Of a stretch of DNA of 64,000 nucleotides, positions 52,378 through 62,204 are shown piece by piece (the first letter of the stretch is position 1; every line of letters begins with the position of its first letter). Both the position numbers and the translations under genes were made by a program. A model generated the notes under the pieces. The model made no database searches. It was not told where the DNA came from and saw nothing but the letters and a program-made list of their open reading frames with translations. This DNA comes from an uncultured Collinsella sp. (GTDB taxonomy: Bacteria; Actinomycetota; Coriobacteriia; Coriobacteriales; Coriobacteriaceae): contig UQID01000008.1 in NCBI GenBank assembly GCA_900541045.1, positions 1 to 64,000 on the forward strand, given 5' to 3'.

Positions 52378-52400
52378 TCGTAAGGATTGCTTTTCGTTTT

Positions 52401-53762
52401 ATGGATACTGTTCTGAGCGTTCTCTCCTCAGTCTTTTGGGGCCTTTTGATGCTATCCGTCCTCGTGTTTCTGCATGAGGGCGGCCACTTTTTGGCGGCCC
52501 GTGCGTGCGGCGTGCGCGTCACCGAGTTTTTCTTGGGTCTACCGTGCCGCTTCGATATTCATCATACGTCGCGTCGCATCGGTACCAAGTTTGGCGTGAC
52601 GCCGCTGCTGCTGGGTGGCTATGCCGCTATCTGCGGTATGGACCCGACCGATGTCTCGTGCGCCGACCGTGTGCTTGCGGCGATCTATCGTCATGGTCGC
52701 GTTTCGGTTGCAGACCTTTCCGTCGAGCTGGAGCTGCCCGAGGAGGATGTTCTCGAGGCTTGTGCCTTGCTTTTGGGCTGGGGTTCCATTGCGCCTTGGT
52801 ACGAGGAAGGGGAGAAGCCTTCACCCAGCTATTATCCGGTTAGGTACCAGACGCTGCCGCGCGATGCTGCAGGATATACCACCTTTGACGGCCGCAAGTT
52901 CGATCGAGAGCATGCGACTGCCGAGGGCGATGTGTGGGAGCTGCCGGTCACTGCTTCGGAGTTTCTTGAGCAGGAGCGATCGCATACCTATCTGGGCCAG
53001 GGTTTTCTCAAGCGTGCCTTTATGCTGCTCGCGGGCATTCTCGTCAATATTCTGACGGGTTTTTTGCTGCTTATGAGTATCTACTCTATCGCCGGCGTAT
53101 CGGTGCCGGTCGATAGCAATGTGATCGGTCAGGTCGAAGAAGGCTCGATAGCCGCCAAGGCGGGCATCGAGGCCGGCGACACGATTCTTAGTGTCGATGG
53201 CGTGTCCTGCTCCAGCTGGATGGATGTGTATGATGCCATCGGCAAGGCTGCCGGTCAGGACGATATCGCCATTGAGTACCAGCGCGACGGTAAGAAACTT
53301 TCGACCTCGGTCGCGCTCAAGGAGGACGAGCGTTTGGGTGTTTATGCTTCTACGCAGGTGGTCCATTTGGACCCTATCACCTCGGCGCGCCTGTCGTTCT
53401 CCTATGTTCAGCAGACTGCTGAGGGCGTTATGCGTCTGCTGCAGCCGCAGCATACGATGGAGATACTCGATCAGTCCAGCTCGATTGTTGGCATCAGCGT
53501 CATGTCTTCTCAGGCGGCGGCAGCCGGCCCCGCGACGTTCTTGACATTTGCCGCGCTCATCTCGTTCTCGCTGGGCTTTATGAACCTGCTGCCCATTCCG
53601 CCGCTCGACGGGGGAAAGCTGGTTATCGAGATCATCCAAAAGGTCGCCGGTCGCGAGCTGCCGCTGAAGGTGCAGACGATCGTCAGCTATGTCGGCATCG
53701 TGCTCTTTGCGCTGCTGTTTGTCTATATGCTTCGTTCCGACGTCCTTCGATTTATTTTGTAG
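52401..53762 (+). CDS. rseP: RseP-type site-2 zinc metalloprotease with an inserted domain
   Basis: Membrane protease of regulated intramembrane proteolysis. ATG at 52401 gives 453 residues with HEGGH at 25-29 in the first membrane helix, a PDZ domain (about 235-300), and the closing motif LPIPPLDGGK (about 400), so catalysis should be intact. Between GGYAAICGM (about residue 80) and the next membrane segment (FLKRAFMLLAG, from ~202) lie about 118 extra residues. Their first half reads like a winged-helix (VLAAIYRHGRVSVADLSVEL, ALLLGWGSIAPWYEE). The normal loop is far shorter or different. Lies between dxr and ispG. Confidence 0.92.
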   Translation: MDTVLSVLSSVFWGLLMLSVLVFLHEGGHFLAARACGVRVTEFFLGLPCRFDIHHTSRRIGTKFGVTPLLLGGYAAICGMDPTDVSCADRVLAAIYRHGRVSVADLSVELELPEEDVLEACALLLGWGSIAPWYEEGEKPSPSYYPVRYQTLPRDAAGYTTFDGRKFDREHATAEGDVWELPVTASEFLEQERSHTYLGQGFLKRAFMLLAGILVNILTGFLLLMSIYSIAGVSVPVDSNVIGQVEEGSIAAKAGIEAGDTILSVDGVSCSSWMDVYDAIGKAAGQDDIAIEYQRDGKKLSTSVALKEDERLGVYASTQVVHLDPITSARLSFSYVQQTAEGVMRLLQPQHTMEILDQSSSIVGISVMSSQAAAAGPATFLTFAALISFSLGFMNLLPIPPLDGGKLVIEIIQKVAGRELPLKVQTIVSYVGIVLFALLFVYMLRSDVLRFIL

Positions 53763-53775
53763 GGGAGTGTTTGGA

Positions 53776-54858
53776 TTGTCTTTATCCCATCCTTTGCCGC
53801 GCGAGCTGACGCGCCCCGTGCATGTGGGCGGCGTTCAGATCGGTGGCGGCGCACCGGTGGTGGTCCAATCCATGACCTGCACCGATACCGCCGACGCGCA
53901 GGCAACGCTTGCACAAGTTCGTGCACTCGCCCAGGCGGGTTGTGATGTTGTGCGCGTGAGCGTGCCCACTGAGGCTGCGCTCGAGGGCTTTCGCACGATT
54001 TGTGTGGAGTCTCCGGTGCCGATCGTTGCCGATATCCACTTTAACCATAAACTCGCCATTGGTGCCGTGGAGGCCGGTGCCGCTAAGCTCCGCATCAATC
54101 CCGGCAACATTGGCGATTGGGCTAAGGTCGATGCCGTGATCGATGCCGCGGGCGCCGCTGGGTGCGCGATTCGCATTGGCGTGAACGCCGGCTCGCTTGA
54201 GCAGGATATCGCCGAGCGCGATGACCTTACGCAGCCCGAAAAGCTTGTGATGTCGAGCGAGCGTTTCGTCAAACATTTTGAGGATCGCGGCTTTACCAAT
54301 ATCGTGCTTTCCGCCAAGGCTCATAGCGTGTCCACGACGCTTGACACCTATCGTGCCCTGTCGCGCGAAATCCCCCATGTTCCGCTTCATTTGGGCGTGA
54401 CTGAGGCCGGAACCAAGCTCCAGGGCACCATTAAGAGCTCTGTGGGCCTGGGAATTTTGCTTTCCGAGGGCATTGGCGACACCATGCGCGTCTCGCTCAC
54501 GGCCGATCCGGTCGAGGAACCGCCGGTCGCCTGGGGTATTCTGCAGTCGCTCGGCCTTCGCCGCCGTGGTCCCGAGATCGTCTCGTGCCCCACGTGCGCT
54601 CGCTGCCAGGTTAACCTCATTCCTATCGCCGAGGAGGTCACCGAGCGGCTTAAGAACTACTCCGCGCCGCTTTCGATTGCCGTGATGGGCTGTGCAGTCA
54701 ATGGCCCCGGCGAGGCCTCTGACGCCGACTTGGGTGTTGCCTGCGGACGAGGTCAGGGCCTGCTCTTTTCGCACGGCAAGATCATTGGTAAAGTAGCTGA
54801 GGACCAAATTGTCGACGCGCTTATGGCCGAGGTCGACAAGTTTATTGAGGAGAAATAA
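53776..54858 (+). CDS. ispG: 4-hydroxy-3-methylbut-2-enyl diphosphate synthase
   Basis: Penultimate step of the MEP pathway, a 4Fe-4S enzyme. The TTG at 53776 is favoured: it follows AGGGGAG by 8 nt and gives the N-terminus SLSHPLPRELTRPVHVGGVQ, 360 residues. The barrel shows VADIHFNHKLAIGAVEAGAA and LRINPGNIGD; cluster cysteines are in SCPTCARCQ and MGCAVNGPGEAS. proS starts at the very next base. Confidence 0.96.
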   Translation: MSLSHPLPRELTRPVHVGGVQIGGGAPVVVQSMTCTDTADAQATLAQVRALAQAGCDVVRVSVPTEAALEGFRTICVESPVPIVADIHFNHKLAIGAVEAGAAKLRINPGNIGDWAKVDAVIDAAGAAGCAIRIGVNAGSLEQDIAERDDLTQPEKLVMSSERFVKHFEDRGFTNIVLSAKAHSVSTTLDTYRALSREIPHVPLHLGVTEAGTKLQGTIKSSVGLGILLSEGIGDTMRVSLTADPVEEPPVAWGILQSLGLRRRGPEIVSCPTCARCQVNLIPIAEEVTERLKNYSAPLSIAVMGCAVNGPGEASDADLGVACGRGQGLLFSHGKIIGKVAEDQIVDALMAEVDKFIEEK

Positions 54859-56580
<1,722 letters not shown>

Positions 56581-56610
56581 TTGGCGATTTCGCTTGTAGT
56601 TCGATAAACG

Positions 56611-56659
56611 GGACGGCCCCGCATTTCTCCAGATTGGGGAGATGTGGGGCCGTCCTTTT
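56611..56659 (+). terminator. Strong terminator after proS
   Basis: The 18-bp arms (56613-56630, GACGGCCCCGC... with matching ...GTGGGGCCGTC) pair almost completely around AGATTGG and run into TTTTG. It ends the pyrH-proS unit. Confidence 0.92.
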
Positions 56660-56684
56660 GTCTTATCGGTGTGCTCAATCGCTA

Positions 56685-56726
56685 AAAGGAAACCCCACAG
56701 CCCATGTGAGCTGTGGGGTTTCCTTT
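56685..56726. terminator. Bidirectional terminator between proS and the kinase gene
   Basis: A perfect 17-bp palindrome, AAAGGAAACCCCACAGC and its complement, around CCATGTGA. T-rich ends appear on both strands (TTTCCTTT), so it can serve the convergent kinase gene on the minus strand. Confidence 0.85.
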
Positions 56727-56758
56727 GTGCCTCCGATGCGAAATGAATCGCTCAGAAA

Positions 56759-57523
56759 TTACTGATAATCGACGACGTCAATCCAGTTCTTAAGGAACTC
56801 ATCGTTCACGTTGCGCTTACGAGCGAGCTCGGAAGCGGCGACGATGCTCGTCCACTGACGCACGACCTGCATGGGCATGTCGGCGCGGTCGCAGTAGAGC
56901 TCCAGGTAGACCTCAGCCTGGTCCTTGCTGTTGAGGGCAAAGAGCAGGTAGGTGGTGGCAACATCGGCAGCAGGGGAGCCCTGGGTGGCATGTGCCCAGT
57001 CGCAGACGTACAGCTGGCCGTCGTCGCCGACGATGACGTTGGAGGGGTTGAAGTCGCCGTGGCAGACCTTGAACTCCTTGGTCATGCCGTCCAGACGCTC
57101 CTGAAGGTTGTAGCGCGTGGTGGCATTGAGCTGATCGAGGCTGTCGATCATGCGGGCGAACTTGTCGCGCTGACGGTTGAGCAGCGGGGAGGTGTAGCCG
57201 TGGATCTCGATCTGGAGGTCGACGAACATCTCGAGGTACTCACCAAAGCGCTGGGGCTCGGCAGTCATCTTCTCGGCAAGGGTGGTGCCCGGAACCTTCT
57301 CGGTCACGAGCGCCCAGCCGTTGGCGTTCTCGAGCTGAGAAACCTCGAGCGCCTTGGGGCTGCAGATGCCGCACTCATTGATGCGGGCAAGATTCAAAGC
57401 CTCGTTGAACACGTCGGAGACGGGCTTGGTCTCGTTAAAGACCTTGACGATCTTGTCGCCCAGGTCGTAAACGACCTTGTTGCCGCGACGGACGAGCTCG
57501 GTCTTGGAATCGGGGAGCAGCAT
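56759..57523 (-). CDS. APH/choline-kinase family phosphotransferase
   Basis: A 254-residue kinase-like protein. The catalytic loop CHGDFNPSNVIV (HGDxxxxN) and metal-binding motif VCDWAHATQGSPAADVA are intact, and a nucleotide-binding Lys is probably in KIVKVFNE near residue 29. The substrate is unknown: the family includes aminoglycoside, choline, fructosamine and homoserine kinases, and nothing here points to drug resistance. It lies downstream of adhE on the same strand, 87 nt away, with a GC-rich hairpin between. Confidence 0.82.
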   Translation of the reverse strand: MLLPDSKTELVRRGNKVVYDLGDKIVKVFNETKPVSDVFNEALNLARINECGICSPKALEVSQLENANGWALVTEKVPGTTLAEKMTAEPQRFGEYLEMFVDLQIEIHGYTSPLLNRQRDKFARMIDSLDQLNATTRYNLQERLDGMTKEFKVCHGDFNPSNVIVGDDGQLYVCDWAHATQGSPAADVATTYLLFALNSKDQAEVYLELYCDRADMPMQVVRQWTSIVAASELARKRNVNDEFLKNWIDVVDYQ

Positions 57524-57556
57524 GATTGCATCCTTTCAACGATGCGATAGAAGCAA

Positions 57557-57592
57557 CGGCGGGGGCGTGCGTACACCCGTGCACCCCCGCCG
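57557..57592 (-). terminator. GC-rich hairpin between adhE and the kinase gene
   Basis: CGGCGGGGG pairs with CCCCCGCCG around a ~18-nt loop. No T-run follows on the minus strand, so it may attenuate, or protect the adhE mRNA 3' end, instead of terminating. Confidence 0.5.
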
Positions 57593-57610
57593 CAAATAAC
57601 CGTGCTAAAA

Positions 57611-60259
57611 CTAGCAGACGGCGTAGTCCTGGGGCTCGCGGCCGTAGTAGGCGTCCAGGTAGAGCTCCTTGATCTCGCTCATGAGCGGGTAGCGCGGGTT
57701 AGCGCCGGTGCACTGGTCGTTGAATGCCTGCTCGGTCATCTCGTCGAGGGTGTCGAGGAAGTACTGCTCGTCAACACCGTAGTCGGCGATGGTCTTCTTG
57801 ACGCCGATGAAGTCCTTGAGCTCCTCGAGCTTCGTGATGAAGTTCTCGAAGACCTCCTTGTCGTCCTTGCCCTCGATGCCGCAGTACTTGGCCATCTCGG
57901 CGTAGTTGTGCAGCGCGTTGGGGTAAGGATACTGGGAGAAGGTACCCATCTTGACGGGAGCCTCGGCGGCGTTGTAGCGCATAACGCGGGTCAGGATGAC
58001 GGCGTTTGCGAGGCCGTGGGGCAGGTGATGGAAAGCGCCGAGCTTGTGGGCCATGGAGTGGTTGAGGCCCAGGAAGGCGTTGGCGAAGGCCATACCGGCC
58101 ATGCAGGAGGCGTTGTGCATCTCCTCGCGGGCATGCGGGTCCTTGGCACCGTTCGTGAAACTGGAGGGCAGGTTCTCGAAGACGAGCTTGGCAGCGCGCT
58201 CGGAGAGGCCCTTGGTGTAGTCGGAAGCCATGATGGAGACGTAGGACTCGATGGCGTGGGTCATGACGTCAATGCCGGAGGCAGCGGTCAGGCCGCGCGG
58301 GGCGGTCATGCAGTTGTCGGCGTCGACGATAGCCATGTTGGGGAGCAGCGCGTAGTCGGCGAGCGGCCACTTGATGCCGGTCTCCTTGTCGGTGATGATG
58401 GCGAACGGCGTGCACTCGGAGCCGGTACCCGAAGAGGTCGGGACGGCGACGAAGTAGGCCTTCTTGCCCATCTCGGGGAAGGTGAAGATACGCTTGCGGA
58501 TGTCCATGAAGTCCATGGCCATGTCCTCAAACTTGCACTCGGGGTGCTCGTACATCATCCACATGATCTTGCCGGCGTCCATAGCGGAGCCACCGCCGAC
58601 GGCGATGATGACGTCCGGCTCAAAGAGAGCCATCTGCTTGGCGCCGCGACGTGCGCACTGCAGCGACGGATCGGGCTCGACGTCGTAGAAGCAGTCGTGG
58701 GCGATGCCCATCTCGTCGAGCTTGGCCTCGATGGCGCGGGTGTTGCCATTCTTGAAGAGGAACTGGTCGGTGACGATGAAGGCGCGCTTCTTGCCCATGA
58801 CGGTACCGAGCTCGTCGAGGGCGACGGGCGTGGAACCCTTCTTGAAGTAGACCTTCTCGGGAGCGCGGAACCACAGCATGTTCTCACGGCGCTCGGCCAC
58901 AGTCTTAACGTTGATCAAGTGCTTCACCCCAACGTTCTCGGAGACGGAGTTGCCGCCCCAGGAGCCGCAGCCCAGGGTCAGAGACGGCTTCATGCCAAAG
59001 TTGTACAGGTCACCGATGCCGCCGTGCGAGGACGGGGTGTTGATGACGATACGGCAGGCCTTCATGACGTGCTCGAACAGGCTGATCTTCTCGGCCTGGG
59101 CGGGGTGCACGTACAGAGAGGCGGTGTGGCCCGGGCCACCGGCGAGCACCAGGTGCTCGGCCTTGTCGACGGCCTCCTGGAAGTCCTTGGCGTGGTACAT
59201 GGCCAGGACCGGGGAGAGCTTCTCGTGGGAGAACTCCTCCTTGGCGGGGTCGGTGGAGGTGACCTCGGCGATCAGGATCTTGGTCTTGGCGGGAACCTCG
59301 ATGCCGGCGAGCTCGGCGATCTTGGCGGCAGCCATGCCGGGGATGCGGTGGTCGAGAGAGCCGTTCTTGAACATGGCGGCACGCAGGGCCTCCATCTCGG
59401 CACCCTGCTTGACGAAGTAGCAGCCGCGCTTCTGGAACTCGGCCTTGACCTGGTCATAGATGGTGTCGATGACGGTCACGGACTGCTCGGAAGCGCAGAT
59501 CATGCCGTTGTCGAAGGTCTTGGAGTGGATGATGGAGTTGACGGCGAGCAGCACGTCGGCGGTGTCGTCGATGACGACCGGGGTGTTACCGGCGCCAACG
59601 CCCAGGGCGGGCTTGCCCGAGGAGTAAGCGGCCTTGACCATGCCCGGGCCACCGGTGGCGAGGATGATGTCGACGTCGCGCATGACCATGTTGGTCAGCT
59701 CGATGGAGGGGACATCAACCCAGCCGATGATGCCCTCGGGGGCACCGGCCTTGACGGCGGCATCAAGCACGAGCTTGGCGGCGGCGATGGTGCACTTGGC
59801 GGCAGCCGGGTGCGGGGAGATGATGATGGCGTTGCGGGTCTTCAGGCTGATCAGCGTCTTGAAGATCGCGGTAGAAGTGGGGTTGGTCGTCGGGATGACG
59901 GCGCCCACGATGCCGATGGGCTCGGCGATCTTGGTGATGCCGTAAGCCTCGTCGCGCTCCAGGACACCACAGGTCTTGGTGTTCTTGTAAGCGTTGTAGA
60001 TGTACTCTGCGGCGTAGTGGTTCTTGATGACCTTGTCCTCAAGAACGCCGCGGCCGGTCTCCTCGATGGCCATCTTCGCCAACGGGATACGAGCCTTGTT
60101 GGCAGCCATGGCGGCCTCATAGAAGATCTTGTCGACCTGCTCCTGCGTGTACGTAGCAAAAAGCGCCTGGGCCTCTCGCATCTGAGCGAGCTTAGCCTCA
60201 AGCGCCTCTACGTTGTCCACAATTGCGGGAGTAGTGTTTTCCGGTGACTTTTTCACCAT
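57611..60259 (-). CDS. adhE: Bifunctional acetaldehyde-CoA/alcohol dehydrogenase
   Basis: Reduces acetyl-CoA to ethanol through acetaldehyde and regenerates NAD during fermentation. The 882 residues have an N-terminal aldehyde dehydrogenase half with the catalytic Cys in NGMICASEQSV, a GAGNTPVVID motif, and a C-terminal iron-dependent alcohol dehydrogenase half with VGGGSAMDAGKIMW, and His ligands in LNHSMAHKLGAFHHLPHG. AdhE proteins form spirosome filaments. ATG at 60259 follows AAGGAGACACAA. Upstream palindromes suggest regulation. Confidence 0.97.
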   Translation of the reverse strand: MVKKSPENTTPAIVDNVEALEAKLAQMREAQALFATYTQEQVDKIFYEAAMAANKARIPLAKMAIEETGRGVLEDKVIKNHYAAEYIYNAYKNTKTCGVLERDEAYGITKIAEPIGIVGAVIPTTNPTSTAIFKTLISLKTRNAIIISPHPAAAKCTIAAAKLVLDAAVKAGAPEGIIGWVDVPSIELTNMVMRDVDIILATGGPGMVKAAYSSGKPALGVGAGNTPVVIDDTADVLLAVNSIIHSKTFDNGMICASEQSVTVIDTIYDQVKAEFQKRGCYFVKQGAEMEALRAAMFKNGSLDHRIPGMAAAKIAELAGIEVPAKTKILIAEVTSTDPAKEEFSHEKLSPVLAMYHAKDFQEAVDKAEHLVLAGGPGHTASLYVHPAQAEKISLFEHVMKACRIVINTPSSHGGIGDLYNFGMKPSLTLGCGSWGGNSVSENVGVKHLINVKTVAERRENMLWFRAPEKVYFKKGSTPVALDELGTVMGKKRAFIVTDQFLFKNGNTRAIEAKLDEMGIAHDCFYDVEPDPSLQCARRGAKQMALFEPDVIIAVGGGSAMDAGKIMWMMYEHPECKFEDMAMDFMDIRKRIFTFPEMGKKAYFVAVPTSSGTGSECTPFAIITDKETGIKWPLADYALLPNMAIVDADNCMTAPRGLTAASGIDVMTHAIESYVSIMASDYTKGLSERAAKLVFENLPSSFTNGAKDPHAREEMHNASCMAGMAFANAFLGLNHSMAHKLGAFHHLPHGLANAVILTRVMRYNAAEAPVKMGTFSQYPYPNALHNYAEMAKYCGIEGKDDKEVFENFITKLEELKDFIGVKKTIADYGVDEQYFLDTLDEMTEQAFNDQCTGANPRYPLMSEIKELYLDAYYGREPQDYAVC

Positions 60260-60299
60260 TTGTGTCTCCTTGCGATCGGAGATTTACCCTACGTCTTGC

Positions 60300-60379
60300 A
60301 TGATAGCAAGAAATAATTCGGTGAACGGGCAGATTCCCGTAAAAGACAAACTAAAACGCTTCAATCAAATGAATCGTTT
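60300..60379 (-). promoter_or_regulatory. adhE promoter region with two palindromes
   Basis: On the minus strand a TATCAT -10 box lies at 60305-60300, about 40 bp before the adhE start. Upstream are ACGGG-N6-CCCGT (60325-60340), overlapping the expected -35 position, and AAACG-N-TTCA-N6-TGAA-N-CGTTT (60354-60379), a 26-bp dyad. Neither matches the usual Rex operator. Regulatory roles are inferred. The remaining bases of the 332-bp gap hold the repeat at 60413 and no gene. Confidence 0.5.
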
Positions 60380-60412
60380 CAACTAAATCTATCTGCCCTG
60401 CGCATCGCCCCG

Positions 60413-60463
60413 CTCATTGGGGACAGACTTAAATGAGTGCTTTCACTCATTTGGGACAGACAT
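60413..60463 (+). repeat. 51-bp repeat, left copy flanking the RAYT gene
   Basis: Begins CTCATTGGGGACAGACTT, contains the hairpin AAATGAGTG-CTTT-CACTCATTT (60431-60452) and ends GGGACAGACAT. It matches the right copy at 61410-61460 at 47 of 51 positions in inverted orientation. Confidence 0.9.
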
Positions 60464-60591
60464 CGATTTGCCATTTTGCCGTTCTGGGCCTGTTGTTGCC
60501 GCTCATTGGATATAAATAGGTTACAGGCTCAGCATTTCGCGTTGCGTCTCTCCTTTTAGGTGTTGCCTGTACAGTTTTGAAAGGAGAGGCT

Positions 60592-61368
60592 ATGCCCCGA
60601 TGTGCCCGCGCCGTTTCTCTCACCGGCTATTACCACGTCTATGACCGCGGCAATTCTAAACAGATAATTTTTGAAGATGACTCCGACCGCTATCGGTTCT
60701 TATCTGATATCTCGGACCGATTCGCTCGCCATGAAGTGGCGGTGTTGGCTTGGTGCCTTATGGACAATCACTTCCATTTGATGGTTGATGATCCGTTTGA
60801 CAATCTTTCAAAGGCAATACAGTGCGCATTGACGGCGTATGCTAAGTATTTCAATGGGAAAACGGGGAGAACGGGGCATCTGTTTGACAATCGCTATTCG
60901 CGGGTCGCGGTTGAGTCGGACACGCAGGCAGTGCAGCTGCTCGACTATATTCATCTCAATCCCGTGAAGGGTGCGCTTGACTCGCTCGAGGCGTACCGCT
61001 GGTCAAGCTATAAGGCATATCAGCTGGGCTATGATCCCTTTGACATCTGTGATGCGGCCCCTATGCTCGATGTTGTCGGAGGCTCCCGTCGCTATTGCGA
61101 GCATCTCAAGAAAGTTGGCGGGCGCATCTGGTCAGTGGAGGTTCTTCCGCGCCGGCGGATCCCCGATGAGGAGGCTCTTTCCGTTGCGCGCGAAGTCCTG
61201 CCGAGCATAGATCCTGCGCTGCTCAAGGCCCTGCCACGCCCCGAACGCGATGCCTGCCTGCTGAGGCTCAGGCGGGCACATCTCACGGTCAAGCAAATTG
61301 CCCGTATCACCGGTATCGGCGCCACAAGCGTGACCAAGGCTACTGCAAGCTGGAAGGATGCAGCGTGA
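60592..61368 (+). CDS. REP-associated tyrosine transposase (RAYT, Y1 HUH family)
   Basis: A single-domain Y1 transposase of 258 residues. ATG 60592 follows AAAGGAGAGGC. Landmarks: YYHVYDRGNSKQIIFED at the N-terminus, the HUH pair His60/His62 in WCLMDNHFHLMV, candidate nucleophile Tyr83 or Tyr86 in TAYAKYFN, then RTGHLFDNRYSRV, and WSSYKAYQLG. The C-terminal ~35 residues look like a helix-turn-helix (LTVKQIARITGIGATSVTKA). The frame is intact, so it may be active. Flanking inverted repeats (60413, 61410) are its likely substrates. Such proteins are usually single-copy and spread short palindromes, not themselves. Confidence 0.9.
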   Translation: MPRCARAVSLTGYYHVYDRGNSKQIIFEDDSDRYRFLSDISDRFARHEVAVLAWCLMDNHFHLMVDDPFDNLSKAIQCALTAYAKYFNGKTGRTGHLFDNRYSRVAVESDTQAVQLLDYIHLNPVKGALDSLEAYRWSSYKAYQLGYDPFDICDAAPMLDVVGGSRRYCEHLKKVGGRIWSVEVLPRRRIPDEEALSVAREVLPSIDPALLKALPRPERDACLLRLRRAHLTVKQIARITGIGATSVTKATASWKDAA

Positions 61369-61409
61369 GATAGGGGCCGTAGCCGATCGGGACGCCGCAT
61401 GCGTGCGTC

Positions 61410-61460
61410 ATGTCTGTCCCCAATGCGTGAAAACACTCATGTAAGTCTGTCCCCAATGAG
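61410..61460 (-). repeat. 51-bp repeat, right copy flanking the RAYT gene
   Basis: The reverse complement begins CTCATTGGGGACAGACTT and ends GGGACAGACAT; it differs from the left copy at four positions. The internal hairpin is partly broken (CATGAGTG against CACGCATG). Confidence 0.9.
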
Positions 61461-61465
61461 TGCAA

Positions 61466-61496
61466 AAAGGCGCCCTCCGTAGGGGAGAGCGCCTTT
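61466..61496 (-). terminator. Intrinsic terminator of rpmB
   Basis: AAAGGCGC/GCGCCTTT with an inner CTCC/GGAG pair and a GTA-containing loop. On the minus strand it runs into TTTTTGC, the correct side for ending rpmB. Confidence 0.85.
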
Positions 61497-61564
61497 GGTA
61501 AGTTCTATGTGAACGCGAGGTCTTTGACCCGGAGAGTCCGAGGTACTTGTTAGTAAGACCTTAT

Positions 61565-61753
61565 TTAGGAGCGCGCAACCTTGCCGGACTTGAGGCAGGT
61601 GGAGCAAACGTTCATCTTGCGACGGTGACCATCGACGACGACGTAGACGCGCTGGATGTTGGGGCGGAACTTACGGTTGGTGACGCGGTGAGAGTGGCTG
61701 ATGGAGCGACCGGCAACGGGATGCTTACCGCAAACTTCGCAAACTTTGGACAT
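61565..61753 (-). CDS. rpmB: 50S ribosomal protein L28 (zinc-binding, four-cysteine form)
   Basis: ATG at 61753 is preceded by AAGGAGGGTC and gives 62 residues starting MSKVCEVCGKHPVAGRSISH. The second cysteine pair is in CSTCLKSGKV near the C-terminus, so this is the C+ form that binds zinc. Bacteria often carry a cysteine-free second copy for zinc limitation, which is not in this window. Single-gene unit. Confidence 0.96.
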   Translation of the reverse strand: MSKVCEVCGKHPVAGRSISHSHRVTNRKFRPNIQRVYVVVDGHRRKMNVCSTCLKSGKVARS

Positions 61754-62076
61754 AACTGACCCTCCTTGGGCGACAAACGAACATGTCGCGTTAACAAACA
61801 AGCCTGAACTATAGCACAGAAGCAGCTCCCTGTGCGTAATCTACACAGAGATATTTCTCTTTTGGCGATAGTGCTCACGCCACGGCCCTGGACGTAGATC
61901 CGATTTGCGTGCAGCAGAGGGGATTATGCCAGCTCGTGCGCACGTTTTCAAGCTCGTCCCACAAATATATATAGGTTTATTGAGCATTGGGCTTCGTTTG
62001 CGGATTGCTCTGTATTTATGCTCGCAATTAAGTTCGAGGTTGGCTAAACTATCCCTTGACCATTAAAGGGGTACGA

Positions 62077-62165
62077 GATACCCACATGGAATTACATAGC
62101 TGCCAAAGAGCAGCCTTTCCTGTGGGTGTCTGGTCCGCTTTGAGCGGTCGGGCATCTATTTTTTT
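62077..62165 (+). promoter_or_regulatory. Candidate PyrR-dependent attenuator in front of pyrR
   Basis: A hairpin GATACCCACA (62077-62086) with TGTGGGTGTC (62121-62130) encloses GCTGC-CAAAGA-GCAGC (62099-62114), whose six-base loop resembles the CNGNGA loop of PyrR-binding RNAs in five of six positions. A terminator follows: stem TGTCTGGTCCGCT/AGCGGTCGGGCA (62127-62154) with TCTATTTTTTT to 62165. The two stems share 62127-62130, so they are mutually exclusive. The remaining upstream gap (61754-62076) shows no gene and no clear promoter. Confidence 0.65.
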
Positions 62166-62204
62166 GACTGTGTCAGCAGTCAAGACATGTGAGGAAGGAG
62201 ATCG

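Noticed and set aside
56759..57523. Aminoglycoside resistance gene
   Set aside because: Only the general APH kinase motifs are present; the location behind adhE and absence of mobile context give no reason to assign drug resistance.
57602..60247. 881-residue open frame on the plus strand opposite adhE
   Set aside because: Shadow of adhE with Gly/Val/Asp/Leu-rich, domain-free sequence.
60260..60412. Rex operator upstream of adhE
   Set aside because: No TTGTGAA-N4-TTCACAA or TTGTTAA-like dyad could be found.
60413..61460. Possible conventional insertion sequence
   Set aside because: The gene is a RAYT-type Y1 protein and the flanks are REP-like hairpins, not terminal inverted repeats with target-site duplications; no direct repeats seen at the ends.
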